From Roseiarcus sp963775575 (lineage in GTDB: Bacteria > Pseudomonadota > Alphaproteobacteria > Rhizobiales > Beijerinckiaceae), in NCBI GenBank assembly GCA_963775575.1, contig CAVZJG010000002.1, positions 372,001 to 436,000 on the forward strand: a stretch of DNA of 64,000 nt, written 5' to 3'. Below the pieces are notes generated by a model. That model was given only the letters and a program-made list of their open reading frames with translations, had not been told where the DNA came from and searched no databases. Positions 52,241 through 62,287 of the stretch are shown here, in pieces; within the stretch, counting starts at the first letter, position 1, and every line of letters starts with the position of its first letter. Position numbers and translations under genes: made by a program.

Positions 52241-53947
52241 CTACTCGCGCGCGATCTCGCGTTGCAGAAAGTGCAAGGCCTTGCCCTCCGAGATATCCTT
52301 GGCGACGAAACTCTCGCCGATGCCTTTGGCGAGGATGAAGGTCAGCCGTCCGCGCTCGACCTTCTTGTCCTGACGCATCGCGGCGAGGATCGCTTGCGCA
52401 TCGGCCTTGAGGCCGGAGATTTGGCCGATGCGGGTCGGCAGACCGACGCCTTTGAGGTGATTTTCCACCCGCACCGCGTCCTGCCCGGAGCACAGACCGA
52501 GTTCGCGCGAGAAGCGGAATGCGCAGGCCATGCCGATCGCCACCCCCTCGCCGTGGACCAGGCGCGCTCCCTGGTAATGCGTCAAGCGCTCCAAGGCGTG
52601 GCCGAAGGTGTGGCCGAGATTGAGCAGCGCGCGTTCGCCCCGCTCGATCTCGTCGGCGGCGACGACGCGCGCCTTGGCCGCGCAGCTCGCGGCGATCGCC
52701 TCGAGCCGCGCCGGCCCGCCGGAAAACACCTCGCGCCAGCGCGTTTCCAGCCACTCGAAGAAGTCGCGGTCGCCGATCAGGCCGTACTTGACGATTTCGG
52801 CGTAGCCGGCGCGAAATTCGCGGGGGCTCAGCGTATCGAGCACGCCGGCGTCGGCGAGCACCAGAGAAGGCTGGTGGAACGCCCCGATCAGGTTCTTGCC
52901 CGCGGGTGAATTGATCGCGGTCTTGCCGCCGACGCTGGAATCGACCTGCGCCAGCAAGGTCGTCGGCATTTGCACGCAGCGCACGCCGCGCCGCAGGCAC
53001 GCCGCGCAAAAGCCGGCGAGATCGCCGATGACTCCGCCGCCGAACGCGACGACGATGTCGCCGCGCTCGATATGGGCGCCGATCAGCGCGTCGCTGACGC
53101 GCGCGAATTCGGCGTAGGATTTCGTCGCTTCGCCGGGCGGGCAGACGATCACGGCGCTCTTCAGCCCCGCCCGCGCCAGGCTCCGGCTCAATCTCTCGAG
53201 GTGCAGCGCCGCGACGGTCTCGTCGGTGATGACGGCGCACTGCGCGCCGGGCGCGAGGCGCCCGATGTGCGCCCCGGCGGCTTCGATGAGCCCGTCCCCG
53301 ATGAGAATCTTGTATGCGCGGGCGCCGAGCGCGACCTCGACTTCGCGCGGCGCCGCGCCGTCCGGGGCCGCCTCGGCGCCGGACGAGCCGACGCGCAGCT
53401 TGAGGCGCGCCAGAATCATTTCGACCACCGCATCGTGCGGCCCCTCGTGCAACTCGATCGTCATGTCGGCGAGCGCGTAGGTCGGGCTGCGCTCGTCGAG
53501 CAGGCGGCGCAGCGTCGCTTCGGGGTCAGCGGTGCGCAGCAGCGGCCGGTTCGAGCGCTTGAGCACCCGGCGCAGCAACACCTCGAAGTCGGGCTTCAGC
53601 CATATCGAGACGCCGCGCTCGCCGGCGCGCCGGCGCGTCGTCTCGTCGACGAAGGCGCCGCCGCCGGTCGCCAAGACCTTCGGCTCGTCGCCAAGCAGCC
53701 GGGCGATCACCCTACGCTCGCCCTCGCGAAAATAGGCTTCGCCGAAGCGTTCGAAAATCTCCGGGATCGTCATTTGCGCCCCCGCCTCGATTTCGGCGTC
53801 GGCGTCGACGAAGGGGAGGCCGAGGCGGCGGGCGAGCCGCTTGCCCACGGAGGTCTTTCCCGCCCCCATCATGCCCACCAGCACGATCGAACGCCCGCCA
53901 AGAGCGGCGGCGAGCCATGCGGCGTCGGCGACAGCCGTCTCCTTCAT
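52241..53947 (-). CDS. aroKB: Bifunctional shikimate kinase / 3-dehydroquinate synthase
   Basis: A single frame of 568 residues carries both enzymes of the shikimate pathway. The N-terminal kinase (about 1-190) has the P-loop in GMMGAGKTSVGK and the GGGAF loop. The C-terminal synthase (about 200-568) has GGGVIGDLAGFCAA, AQVDSSVGGKTAIN, LNLGHTFGHALE and HGEGVAIGM with the metal ligands. I chose the ATG at 53947, preceded by AAGGA. Fusion is known in some Hyphomicrobiales; most bacteria have two genes. An ISAs1 element begins 133 bases upstream. Confidence 0.95.
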   Translation of the reverse strand: MKETAVADAAWLAAALGGRSIVLVGMMGAGKTSVGKRLARRLGLPFVDADAEIEAGAQMTIPEIFERFGEAYFREGERRVIARLLGDEPKVLATGGGAFVDETTRRRAGERGVSIWLKPDFEVLLRRVLKRSNRPLLRTADPEATLRRLLDERSPTYALADMTIELHEGPHDAVVEMILARLKLRVGSSGAEAAPDGAAPREVEVALGARAYKILIGDGLIEAAGAHIGRLAPGAQCAVITDETVAALHLERLSRSLARAGLKSAVIVCPPGEATKSYAEFARVSDALIGAHIERGDIVVAFGGGVIGDLAGFCAACLRRGVRCVQMPTTLLAQVDSSVGGKTAINSPAGKNLIGAFHQPSLVLADAGVLDTLSPREFRAGYAEIVKYGLIGDRDFFEWLETRWREVFSGGPARLEAIAASCAAKARVVAADEIERGERALLNLGHTFGHALERLTHYQGARLVHGEGVAIGMACAFRFSRELGLCSGQDAVRVENHLKGVGLPTRIGQISGLKADAQAILAAMRQDKKVERGRLTFILAKGIGESFVAKDISEGKALHFLQREIARE

Positions 53948-54079
53948 GCCATCCTTCCTTGACCCCCGAGGGGCGCGGGCCGCCCCGACGCGGCGTTTCG
54001 AACCGCCGTCCATATCGCAAGCCTCCGCCGATGGCCACCGGCGCCCTCTCCGATCGGCCCAAGGACGGCTTGCGCCGCG

Positions 54080-55364
54080 CACGGCACGGATTCCAGGTTA
54101 ACGGTCATTTCATTTGCAGGATTTCGAGGAGGAAATTCATATTCCAACTCGCTGATTTTCTGCGTGTTTTGACGCTTGCGGGTGATTTATTGGCGCGCAC
54201 GAGGCCGAGGGCGAAGCGGCGGACGATGGCCATGTTCTTGGCGCCGTGGCCGGTGCGGTAGCGCGACAGATCGTCCTTGAACTCCATGTCGAGCAGCCAG
54301 TGCATGCTCTCGACGCCCCAGTGGCCGCGCGCGCCGGCCGCGAGCCGTTCGATGTCGAGCGGCGCGGACGAGATATAGAGCCGCGTGTCGAAGGTGCATC
54401 GGTCCGCGTATTCGGTTCGATTGAGAACGCGAACGAGCGTCTTGATGTTTTCGAAACGCGGCTGGCCCGGATAGGACTTGTCGGCCTTGATCCAATCGAC
54501 CTCTTTGGAGGCGGTGTAGACGCGGGTTTCGATGCGGCCGTGGCCTTTCTCGACGACGCTCTTGGAGACGAGTTCGTCCTCCGGCGCGGTGTCGAAGTAG
54601 GCGCCGACCTCCGCTTCCATGGTTGCCTGATTGCCCTTCAGCGGCAGCAGAAAATCGGCTTTGTGCTCGACGATCCCGGCGGCGATGTCGACCTGACATC
54701 CCATGGCGTCGATGGTGACGAGGGCGCCTTCGAGTTGCCCCGCCTCGGCCAGGTGGTCGAGCAGATCGGGGATGGCCGTGATCTCGTTGGTTTTCTCGGG
54801 CACGCTGAGTTGCGCCAGCGTGAGACGGGCGTTCGTCGCGTAGGCGCTGAGCGTGTGCAGCGCCTTGAGCGCCTTGCGCTTGTCGTGCGTGCGGCGCGAG
54901 GTCTTGCCATCGATGGCGATGAGGTCGTGCCGGCCCGGCCACAGCGCCTTGATCCAACTGTCGAAACAACGACCAAATGTCAGAGGGTCGACCCGGTTGA
55001 CCAGGGTGCGCAGCCAGCGTTCGCAGGGGATTCCATGATGAAACGGCGCGAACTTTCTAAGAAAACCAAGATGATCCTCGCCCCAGGCGAGGATATCGTC
55101 GAAATCGTCGCAAGAGGCGATGGTGGCGCAGGTCAGCAGCAAAAGAACCTCGGCCAACGGATACAGGATCCGCCAGGGTTCGCGCTCGTCCGAGAGCCGG
55201 GAGAAATGCTTCAAAAGCAGGGCTACGCGCGCCCGGGGAACCTCCTCGTCGGCGAAAAAGTCGGTCGTGTCGTCCATGTGGCGCCCCCAAACGAATCAGG
55301 AGCCCGAGAGAATCACGCCGCCGCGTCAAGGCAAAATCGTCGTTAACCTGAGTTCCGAGCCGTG
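54080..55364 (-). mobile_element. ISAs1-family insertion sequence
   Basis: Ends CACGGCACGGATTCCAGG and, inverted, CACGGCTCGGAACTCAGG are imperfect repeats. The 9-bp sequence TGCGCCGCG is duplicated at 54071-54079 and 55365-55373. It lies between aroKB and the EF-G-like gene and may separate aroKB from its promoter. Confidence 0.9.
54105..55277 (-). CDS. ISAs1-family transposase
   Basis: 390 residues. The N-terminal YPLAEVLLLLTCATIASCDD matches the DDE_Tnp_1-associated domain. DDE residues lie in LIAIDGKTSRRTHDK, LVTIDAMGCQ and RGHWGVESMHWLLDM. Intact by eye. Confidence 0.95.
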   Translation of the reverse strand: MDDTTDFFADEEVPRARVALLLKHFSRLSDEREPWRILYPLAEVLLLLTCATIASCDDFDDILAWGEDHLGFLRKFAPFHHGIPCERWLRTLVNRVDPLTFGRCFDSWIKALWPGRHDLIAIDGKTSRRTHDKRKALKALHTLSAYATNARLTLAQLSVPEKTNEITAIPDLLDHLAEAGQLEGALVTIDAMGCQVDIAAGIVEHKADFLLPLKGNQATMEAEVGAYFDTAPEDELVSKSVVEKGHGRIETRVYTASKEVDWIKADKSYPGQPRFENIKTLVRVLNRTEYADRCTFDTRLYISSAPLDIERLAAGARGHWGVESMHWLLDMEFKDDLSRYRTGHGAKNMAIVRRFALGLVRANKSPASVKTRRKSASWNMNFLLEILQMK

Positions 55365-55464
55365 TGCGCCGCGCACTAACACTTGCAAGCATACATCAAA
55401 GGGTTAGCCTGGAGACGGGGCGCGGGGGATTCTTGCGCGTTGGTGAAGGCGATAGGAGAAGACG

Positions 55465-57528
55465 ATGACCGCTGCTGGTCAAAATGGCGAACACAGAATT
55501 GTCGGACCGCGGTTGATCGCGATCGTCGGCCCGTTCCAGAGCGGCAAGACCAGCCTTCTCGAGGGCCTGCTGGCGCGCGGGGGCGGCGCGGCGCGGCAAG
55601 GCTCGGTGCGCGAGGGCACCAGCGTCGGCGATTCCAGTCCCGAGGCGCGCGCCCACGCGATGAGCGTCGAGCCCAACGTCGCCAGCTTCGATTATATGGG
55701 CGACCGCTTCACCTTTTTCGATTGCCCGGGCTCGGTCGAATTCACCCACGACGTGCGCTTCGCGCTGCCGGTCTGCGACGCGGCGGTGGTCGTGTGCGAG
55801 GCCGATCCGCGCAAGGCCCCGGCGTTGCAGGTGATTCTGCGGGAACTCGAGGAGCTTAGCGTTCCCCGCATTCTGTTTCTCAACAAGATCGACCTCGCCG
55901 GCGGCGGCGTGCGCGAGACCCTCCAGATCTTGCAGCCGGCCTCGCGCGCGCCGCTGCTGCTGCGTCAAATTCCGATCTGGGAGAACGGCGTCGCCACCGG
56001 CTTCGTCGATCTGGCGCTGGAGCGCGCATTCGTCTACCGCGAGGCCCAACCCTCCGTCGTCGTCGAAATGCCCGGCGGCGTCGCCAGCGACGAAAAACAG
56101 GCGCGCTATTCCATGCTCGAGCGCCTCGCCGATTATGACGACGAGCTGATGGAGCAGCTCATCAGCGACATCGAGCCGCCGCGCGACCGCGTGTTCGACG
56201 ATCTCGCGCGCGAACTGCGGGAGGGCCACGTCGTGCCTCTGCTGATGGGATCGGCGACCGCCGGCCACGGCGTGACGCGGCTCCTCAAGGCGCTGCGCCA
56301 CGAGGCGCCGGGCGTCACACAGACGCGGGCGCGCCTCGGGCTCGAGCCGGAGGGGCCGGCGCTGGCCCAGATCGTCCGCACCATCCACACCGCCCATGGC
56401 GGCAAATTGTCGCTGGCGCGAGTGTTGCGCGGCGCCTTTCCCGACGGCGCCAGCGTCACCAGCTCCCGCGGCGCCGAGGAGCGCATCGCCGGCTTGGCGC
56501 GGCTGGTCGGAGCGGCCTCCACCAAGCTGCCGCGCGCCGAGGAGGGCGACACGGTCGCCTTCGCGCGCCTCGAGAGCCTGGTGACCGGCGATCGCTTCAG
56601 CGACAACAAAAAGACGCCCGAAGCCGCGCCGCCGGTGCCGCCGCCGTCCGCGACCCAGGCGATCGCCATTCACGTCAAGGACCGCAAGGACGAAGTCAGG
56701 CTCGCCGCCGCGCTGGCCAAGCTGTGCGAGGAAGACCCCTCGCTCGCCTACGTGCAGGATCAGGAATCGGGCGAGCTCAAGCTGATGGGCCAGGGTGAAA
56801 TGCACCTGCGCGTGATCGCCGAGCGCTTGCAAGAGCGTTTCGGCGTCGCGGTCGAGACGGCCAAGCCTACGATCGCCTATCGCGAAACGATCCGCGACGC
56901 CGTGACGGTGCGCGGGCGCCACAAGAAGCAGTCGGGCGGCCACGGGCAGTTCGGCGACGTCGTCGTCGAGGTCGGCCCTCGCGAGCGCGGCGAGGGCTTC
57001 GCTTTTAGCGAGCGCGTCCACGGCGGCACGGTGCCGCGGCAGTATTTTTCGTCGGTCGAGATGGGCGCGCGCGACGCCTTGACGCGCGGGCCGTTCGGCT
57101 TCCCCGTCGTCGACGTTTCGGTCGCCTTGCTCGACGGCTCCTATCATACCGTCGATTCCTCCGACATGGCGTTTCGCGCGGCGGCGAAGATCGCGCTCGC
57201 CGAGGCGCTGCCCAAGGCCCGGCCCGTGCTGCTCGAGCCCATTCTCGCGGTGACGATCTACGTGCCCTCCGACGCGCTGGCGCGCGCCAGCGCCCTGGTC
57301 AGCGCGCGGCGCGGGCAGATCCTCGGCTTCGAGGCGCGCAAGGGCTGGGAAGGCTGGGAGTCGTTGCGCGCGCTGATCCCCGAGGCGGAAATCGGCGACC
57401 TCATCGTCGAACTGCGCTCCGCCACCGCCGGCGTCGGCGCCTTCGACACCAAGTTCGACCATCTGGCGGAATTGTCCGGCCGCACCGCGGAGCAGGTGAT
57501 CGCGGCGCGCAAGAAGAGCTTGGAGTGA
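55465..57528 (+). CDS. EF-G-like translational GTPase
   Basis: 687 residues with EF-G domain order. The P-loop is GPFQSGKTSLLEG, switch II is DCPGSVEFTHDVRFA and G4 is NKID. Domains III to V follow (MGQGEMHLRVIAERL, KKQSGGHGQFGDVVVEV). It differs from canonical EF-G in DCPG and in a shorter N-terminal domain, like the EF-G-related (FusA2/TetM-like) paralogues of Alphaproteobacteria. Its role is unclear; it may help ribosomes under stress. The 5' region follows an ISAs1 end. Confidence 0.88.
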   Translation: MTAAGQNGEHRIVGPRLIAIVGPFQSGKTSLLEGLLARGGGAARQGSVREGTSVGDSSPEARAHAMSVEPNVASFDYMGDRFTFFDCPGSVEFTHDVRFALPVCDAAVVVCEADPRKAPALQVILRELEELSVPRILFLNKIDLAGGGVRETLQILQPASRAPLLLRQIPIWENGVATGFVDLALERAFVYREAQPSVVVEMPGGVASDEKQARYSMLERLADYDDELMEQLISDIEPPRDRVFDDLARELREGHVVPLLMGSATAGHGVTRLLKALRHEAPGVTQTRARLGLEPEGPALAQIVRTIHTAHGGKLSLARVLRGAFPDGASVTSSRGAEERIAGLARLVGAASTKLPRAEEGDTVAFARLESLVTGDRFSDNKKTPEAAPPVPPPSATQAIAIHVKDRKDEVRLAAALAKLCEEDPSLAYVQDQESGELKLMGQGEMHLRVIAERLQERFGVAVETAKPTIAYRETIRDAVTVRGRHKKQSGGHGQFGDVVVEVGPRERGEGFAFSERVHGGTVPRQYFSSVEMGARDALTRGPFGFPVVDVSVALLDGSYHTVDSSDMAFRAAAKIALAEALPKARPVLLEPILAVTIYVPSDALARASALVSARRGQILGFEARKGWEGWESLRALIPEAEIGDLIVELRSATAGVGAFDTKFDHLAELSGRTAEQVIAARKKSLE

Positions 57529-57734
57529 GGAGGCGGGGCGGCGGCTTCCTGTAGACGCGCTCGCCGGCCGCGTCGTTGCGGCCCGATCGACTGGCCGAAC
57601 GGGCGCGGTCGGCGGCTACGTTGGCGATTGCGCCCGGAAATTCGCCCCTCTGGCCGGCCTCGACGCGCCTGTACACCCGCTTGGCCTTCGCCTATGGAAG
57701 GGCGAAATCTCACTAGCTCAGGAGTCGAGCGGCG

Positions 57735-58739
57735 ATGGCCGAAGCCCCCTATGACAGCGATCGTCTGGCGACGGTTTTCGGCGGATCGGGCTTTATCGGG
57801 CGCCATGTCGTGCGCGCGCTGGCGCGCGAGGGTTGGCGGGTGCGGGCGGCGGTGCGCCGGCCGGACCTCGCCGGATTCCTCAGGCCGCTGGGCGCGGTCG
57901 GCCAGATCGAGGCGGTGCAGGCCAATCTGCGCTACTCCGAGTCGGTGAAAGCCGCGATCGAGGGCGCGGACGCGGTCGTCAACGCCGCGGGGATCAAGCG
58001 CCAGAGCGGCAAGCAGCGCTACCAGGCGGTGCACGTCCTCGGCGCCGGCGCAATCGCCCGCGCCGCGGCGGCGCAAGGCGTCGGCGCGCTCGTGCATGTA
58101 TCCGGCATCGGCGCCGACGCGGCCTCGCGCAATCCCTACATCGCCAGCAAGGGGCTGGGCGAGACGGCGGCGCGCGAAGCCTTCCCCGGGGCGATCGTGC
58201 TGCGCCCGTCCGTCGTGTTCGGGCCGGAGGACGATTTTCTCAATCGCTTCGCCGCGCTGGCGCGCGTTCTTCCCGTTCTGCCGCTGTTCGGCGGGGGAGA
58301 GACGAAATTGCAGCCGGTCTACGTCGGCGACGTCGCGCTCGCGGTCGCTCGCGCGCTCGACGGCGCGGCCGCAGGGACGACTTACGAACTCGGCGGCCCG
58401 GAAGTGATGACCCTGCGCGAGGCGATCGAGCGCACGCTCGCCATCATCGAGCGCCGGCGGGCCCTCCTGCCGCTTCCTTTCGCGCTGTCGCGCCTTCTCG
58501 CGGCGATGACGGAACTCGCCGGCGCGGCGTCGCTTGGCGTGTTCCCCAAGATGTTGACGATGACGCGCGACGAGATCGAGCTGTTGCGTCATGACAACGT
58601 GGTTTCCGCTGCGGCAACCGCGGAAGGGCGGACGCTGAGCGATCTCGGGGTCGTCCCGCAGGGCGTCGAGGCGCTCGCGCTCGCCTATCTCTATCGCTTT
58701 CGCAAGACCGGCCAATACGCCAGCGGCCGCGCCGCCTGA
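57735..58739 (+). CDS. NDUFA9-like NAD(P)-binding protein
   Basis: 334 residues of the atypical short-chain dehydrogenase type. The Rossmann motif VFGGSGFIGRHVVRALAREG and the later NPYIASKGLGETAAREAFPG match the complex I NDUFA9 subunit/assembly group of Alphaproteobacteria. It may assist complex I or quinone metabolism. It precedes sppA in the same direction. Confidence 0.85.
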   Translation: MAEAPYDSDRLATVFGGSGFIGRHVVRALAREGWRVRAAVRRPDLAGFLRPLGAVGQIEAVQANLRYSESVKAAIEGADAVVNAAGIKRQSGKQRYQAVHVLGAGAIARAAAAQGVGALVHVSGIGADAASRNPYIASKGLGETAAREAFPGAIVLRPSVVFGPEDDFLNRFAALARVLPVLPLFGGGETKLQPVYVGDVALAVARALDGAAAGTTYELGGPEVMTLREAIERTLAIIERRRALLPLPFALSRLLAAMTELAGAASLGVFPKMLTMTRDEIELLRHDNVVSAAATAEGRTLSDLGVVPQGVEALALAYLYRFRKTGQYASGRAA

Positions 58740-58874
58740 AGAATCCGCGCCAGCGCCCACGCGCGGCGAACGGCGCTCTTGCGCGCGCGCGGCGCTGCGA
58801 CTAGGCTCGCCTCCTCCCCGAGTTTCCGGCGCGCTCGAAAAGCGGCGCGACGATAGGGCTTTGCAAGAGGTCGC

Positions 58875-59801
58875 GTGTCCACGTCCGCCGCCGATTACCT
58901 CGTCGATCGTCGCCAGTTGCGTCGCCAAGTCGGGTTCTGGCGGATCGCGGCGTTCGTCGCTGCGGCGCTGGCGGTGCTGGCGCTGGGATTGCGCTGGTAC
59001 GGCGCCGCCGGGTTCGCCCAAGCGCATATTGCGCGCCTGACGGTTTCCGGCTTCATCGCCGGCGACGCGGCGACGCTGAAGCTGATCGATCAGGTCGGGG
59101 ATTCGAAAGCGGCGGCGGCGCTGATCGTCATCGACAGCCCCGGCGGCTCGACCGAGGGCGCCGAAGTCCTCTACCAGGAAATTCGCCGTCTGGCCGAGAA
59201 GAAGCCGGTCGTCGCCGTCGTCGGAACGATGGCGGCTTCGGGCGCCTATATCGCCGCGCTGGCCGCCGACCGCATTTTCGTCCGCGGCAATTCGATCGTC
59301 GGATCGATCGGCGTGCTGGTCGAGTTTCCCAACATTTCCGGGCTCATGGACAAGGTCGGCGTCAAGCTCGAAGCGATCAAGTCGTCGCCGCTCAAGGCCG
59401 TTCCCAACGGCCTGGAGCCGACCAGCGAAGAAGCGCGCGCCGCGATGGCCGCGTTGGTCGCGGATTCGTTTTCCTGGTTCAAGGGCCTGGTCAAGGAGCG
59501 GCGCGGCTTAAGCGACGACGAGCTGGCGCGCGTCGCCGACGGGCGCGTATTCACCGGCCGGCAGGGCCTGCCGCTGAAGCTCGCCGACGCGATCGGCGGC
59601 GAGCGCGAGGCGATCCAATGGCTCGAGCGCGAAAAAGGCGTCGCCAAAAATCTGCCGGTGCGCGATTGGCGCGTCAAGACGGGGTTCGCCGGCTTCAAAT
59701 TCACCAGCCTCGCCGCCGCGGCGGCGGACGCGATCGGGCTCGAGTTCGATTGCGGCCGCGCTGCGGCGCGGCGAATGGGCGAGCGAGAGCGGTCCGGTTG
59801 A
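58875..59801 (+). CDS. sppA: Signal peptide peptidase SppA-type S49 protease
   Basis: 308 residues with one N-terminal membrane anchor (IAAFVAAALAVLALGL). The catalytic Ser is in GTMAASGAYIAAL and the Lys in AIKSSPLKAVPNG. Single-domain SppA degrades cleaved signal peptides in the membrane. The start codon is GTG at 58875. It precedes ihfB, a conserved order in this class. Confidence 0.92.
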   Translation: MSTSAADYLVDRRQLRRQVGFWRIAAFVAAALAVLALGLRWYGAAGFAQAHIARLTVSGFIAGDAATLKLIDQVGDSKAAAALIVIDSPGGSTEGAEVLYQEIRRLAEKKPVVAVVGTMAASGAYIAALAADRIFVRGNSIVGSIGVLVEFPNISGLMDKVGVKLEAIKSSPLKAVPNGLEPTSEEARAAMAALVADSFSWFKGLVKERRGLSDDELARVADGRVFTGRQGLPLKLADAIGGEREAIQWLEREKGVAKNLPVRDWRVKTGFAGFKFTSLAAAAADAIGLEFDCGRAAARRMGERERSG

Positions 59802-59893
59802 CGGATTGGTCTCGGTTTGGCAACTGTCTAACGGGGAGTAACGCATAGCGCGGCGTTCTTGCAATCGCGCTTTGGTGTTTCGAGGGGCCTCTC

Positions 59894-60184
59894 TTGATCA
59901 AGTCCGAGCTCGTGCAGCGCATGGCGGCGCGCAATCCGCATCTCTATCAACGCGACATCGAACATATCGTCGACGCTATTCTCGGCGAGATCGGCGGCGC
60001 GCTGGCGCGCGGCGAGCGCGTCGAACTGCGCGGGTTCGGCGCCTTCTCGACCAAGCAGCGGCTCGCCCGCACCGGGCGAAATCCGCGCACCGGCGACAAA
60101 GTGCCGGTCACCGAGAAACTCGTGCCGTTCTTCAAGACCGGCAAGGAGATGCGCGAGCGCCTCAATCACAAGCCGGACGCCTGA
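59894..60184 (+). CDS. ihfB: Integration host factor beta subunit
   Basis: 96 residues. The DNA-bending arm FSTKQRLARTGRNPRTGDKV and the N-terminal MIKSELVQRMAARNPHLYQR identify IhfB. The start is a TTG at 59894 with a GAGGGG box upstream. It works with IhfA, which is not in the window. Confidence 0.95.
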   Translation: MIKSELVQRMAARNPHLYQRDIEHIVDAILGEIGGALARGERVELRGFGAFSTKQRLARTGRNPRTGDKVPVTEKLVPFFKTGKEMRERLNHKPDA

Positions 60185-60277
60185 CGGCAGCGGCGACGGC
60201 CGGTTTGCGCCCCAAGCGCTTTCGCGCCATTGTCGCGCCGCGCTTCTCTAAGCGCGAGAAATTCGTCGGTTCCGCCC

Positions 60278-60610
60278 ATGGCTCGCTTCCTCAAACTCCT
60301 CGTCATCGCCCCCCTCGCGATCCTCTTCCTGATTTTCGCTTTCGCCAACCGGCATTTCGTCACCGTCTCGTTCGATCCCTTCGCCTCGGGCGACATCCCC
60401 GCGTTCGCGATTCAAGCGCCGCTGTTCATCGTGCTGATCGGCGCGATCGCGATCGGCGTCCTCGCCGGCGGCGCGGCGACCTGGCTCGCGCAGGGAAAAT
60501 ATCGTCGCGCCGCGCGGACCGGCCGCATCGAGGCGGACAGGTGGCGCGCCGAGGCCGAGCGCGCCAAGGCGCAGGCGATCGCGCCCCCCGGTCCGCCGAC
60601 GCAACGCTGA
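60278..60610 (+). CDS. lapA: LapA-domain (DUF1049) membrane protein
   Basis: 110 residues with two membrane helices (FLKLLVIAPLAILFLIFAF and FIVLIGAIAIGVLAGGAATW) and a cytoplasmic tail. Matches LapA, which in other bacteria helps control lipopolysaccharide synthesis. The position after ihfB is conserved. The ATG at 60278 precedes the first helix. Confidence 0.88.
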   Translation: MARFLKLLVIAPLAILFLIFAFANRHFVTVSFDPFASGDIPAFAIQAPLFIVLIGAIAIGVLAGGAATWLAQGKYRRAARTGRIEADRWRAEAERAKAQAIAPPGPPTQR

Positions 60611-60625
60611 ACAGGCCCGGCGGGG

Positions 60626-61582
60626 ATGCGCCATTTCACGGCAGGCGAGATCGACGCGGCGCTGGATTTCCCCATGCTGATCGACGCGCTCGGCAAAGCG
60701 TTCCGCGGCGGCTTCCACGCGCCGCAGCGCCATCATCATGAAATCGAGCGCCCTGGCGAGCCCGCTGCGACCGCGTTGCTGATGCCGGCGTGGACCACGA
60801 GCCCGGGCGTCGGCGATTTTCTCGGCGTGAAAATCGTCAACGTCTTTCCCGGCAATGCGGCGCGCGGCCTGCCGGCGGTCAGCGGGCTCTACGTCCTGCA
60901 ATCGGGCGTGACCGGCGAAGCCCTCGCCGTCATGGACGGAACGCGGCTGACGCTGTGGCGCACCGCCGCCGCTTCCGCGCTGGCCGCGCGCCATCTCGCC
61001 AGGAGCGACGCAAAAAACCTGCTCATCGTCGGCGCCGGCGCGCTGGCGCCTTTCCTGGCGCGCGCCCACGCCTCTCAGCGCCCGATCGAGACCATCGCGG
61101 TGTGGAACCATCGCCCCGAGGCCGCGCGCCGGCTCGCCGACAGCCTCAGCGCGCAGGGCTATCGCGCGCACGCTGTCGAACATTTGCAAGATGCTGCGCG
61201 CGAAGCCGACATCATTTCCTGCGCGACCCTTTCGCCGACGCCGCTGATCGCCGGCGCCTGGCTGAAAGCCGGCCAGCACCTCGACCTCGTCGGCGCCTTT
61301 TCGATGCGGATGCGCGAGGTCGACGACGCGGCGCTCAAACGCGCGCGCATCTTCGTCGACACCGAGGCTGCGCTGAGCGAGGGCGGCGACATCGCGCTGG
61401 CCCTGAAGAGCGGCGCGCTGACGCGCGCCGATGTCGTCGGCGACCTCGCCGCGCTGGTCCGCGGCGCGCCGGGGCGCGGCGGACCTGAGGAGATCACGGC
61501 GTTCAAGTCGGTCGGCGCGGCGATCGAGGACCTCGCCGCGGCGATGCTGGTGTGGAAGAAAACGGGCGGCGAGAAGTTTTGA
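60626..61582 (+). CDS. Ornithine cyclodeaminase / mu-crystallin family protein
   Basis: 318 residues. The N-terminal substrate domain is followed by a Rossmann fold (NLLIVGAGALAPFLARAHAS) and the family motif GAFSMRMREVDDAAL. Members include ornithine cyclodeaminase, alanine dehydrogenase and imine reductases; the exact reaction is not assigned. It sits 15 bases after lapA and 30 before trpF, so it is probably co-transcribed with them. Confidence 0.85.
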   Translation: MRHFTAGEIDAALDFPMLIDALGKAFRGGFHAPQRHHHEIERPGEPAATALLMPAWTTSPGVGDFLGVKIVNVFPGNAARGLPAVSGLYVLQSGVTGEALAVMDGTRLTLWRTAAASALAARHLARSDAKNLLIVGAGALAPFLARAHASQRPIETIAVWNHRPEAARRLADSLSAQGYRAHAVEHLQDAAREADIISCATLSPTPLIAGAWLKAGQHLDLVGAFSMRMREVDDAALKRARIFVDTEAALSEGGDIALALKSGALTRADVVGDLAALVRGAPGRGGPEEITAFKSVGAAIEDLAAAMLVWKKTGGEKF

Positions 61583-61612
61583 CTTCGCGCCCGTCTTGAC
61601 CCAAGTAAGCGC

Positions 61613-62287
61613 ATGCCCGCGACGATAAAGATCTGCGGCCTGTCGACCGCCGCGGCGCTTTGCGCCGCGCTCGCAGCCGGCGCCGATATGGTCGGCTTCG
61701 TTTTCTTCGAGCGCAGTCCGCGCTTCGTCGCGCTCGATCGCGCGCGCGAACTGGCGGCTGAAGCGCGCGGGCGGGCGAAGATCGTCGCGCTCGGCGTCGA
61801 CGCCGCCGACGCGGCGCTGGCGGCGATCGTCGCGAGGATCGCGCCCGATCTCCTGCAACTGCACGGCTCCGAAAGCCCCGAGCGCGTCGCCGAGATCAGG
61901 CGCGCCTTCGCCGTTCCCGTGATGAAGGCGCTCGGCGTCGCCGACGCGGCGGACTTCGACAAAGCGCTCGAATACCAGGACGCCGCGGACTGGCTGCTGA
62001 TCGACGCCAAGCCGCCGACGGGCGCGACGCGGCCGGGCGGCCACGGCGTTCCCTTCGATTGGCGCCTGGCGCGCGGCTTCGCGGCGAAGAGGCCCTGGCT
62101 GCTGTCGGGCGGGCTGGAGCCGGGCAACGTCGGCGAGGCGATCGCGCTGTCGGGCGCGCGCGGCGTCGACGTCTCCTCCGGCGTCGAGAGCGCGCCCGGG
62201 GTCAAGGACATCGTTAAGATCAACGCGTTCGTCGCCGCCGCGCGCGCCGCGTTCGCGCGCCGGGACGAGGCAAGGAGCATCGCGTGA
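61613..62287 (+). CDS. trpF: Phosphoribosylanthranilate isomerase
   Basis: 224 residues. ATIKICGLSTAAALCAALAA contains the catalytic Cys, and the later LLIDAKPPTGATRPGGHGVP and LLSGGLEPGNVGEAI are typical of TrpF. It catalyses the third dedicated step of tryptophan synthesis. Its stop overlaps the trpB start by four bases. Confidence 0.95.
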   Translation: MPATIKICGLSTAAALCAALAAGADMVGFVFFERSPRFVALDRARELAAEARGRAKIVALGVDAADAALAAIVARIAPDLLQLHGSESPERVAEIRRAFAVPVMKALGVADAADFDKALEYQDAADWLLIDAKPPTGATRPGGHGVPFDWRLARGFAAKRPWLLSGGLEPGNVGEAIALSGARGVDVSSGVESAPGVKDIVKINAFVAAARAAFARRDEARSIA

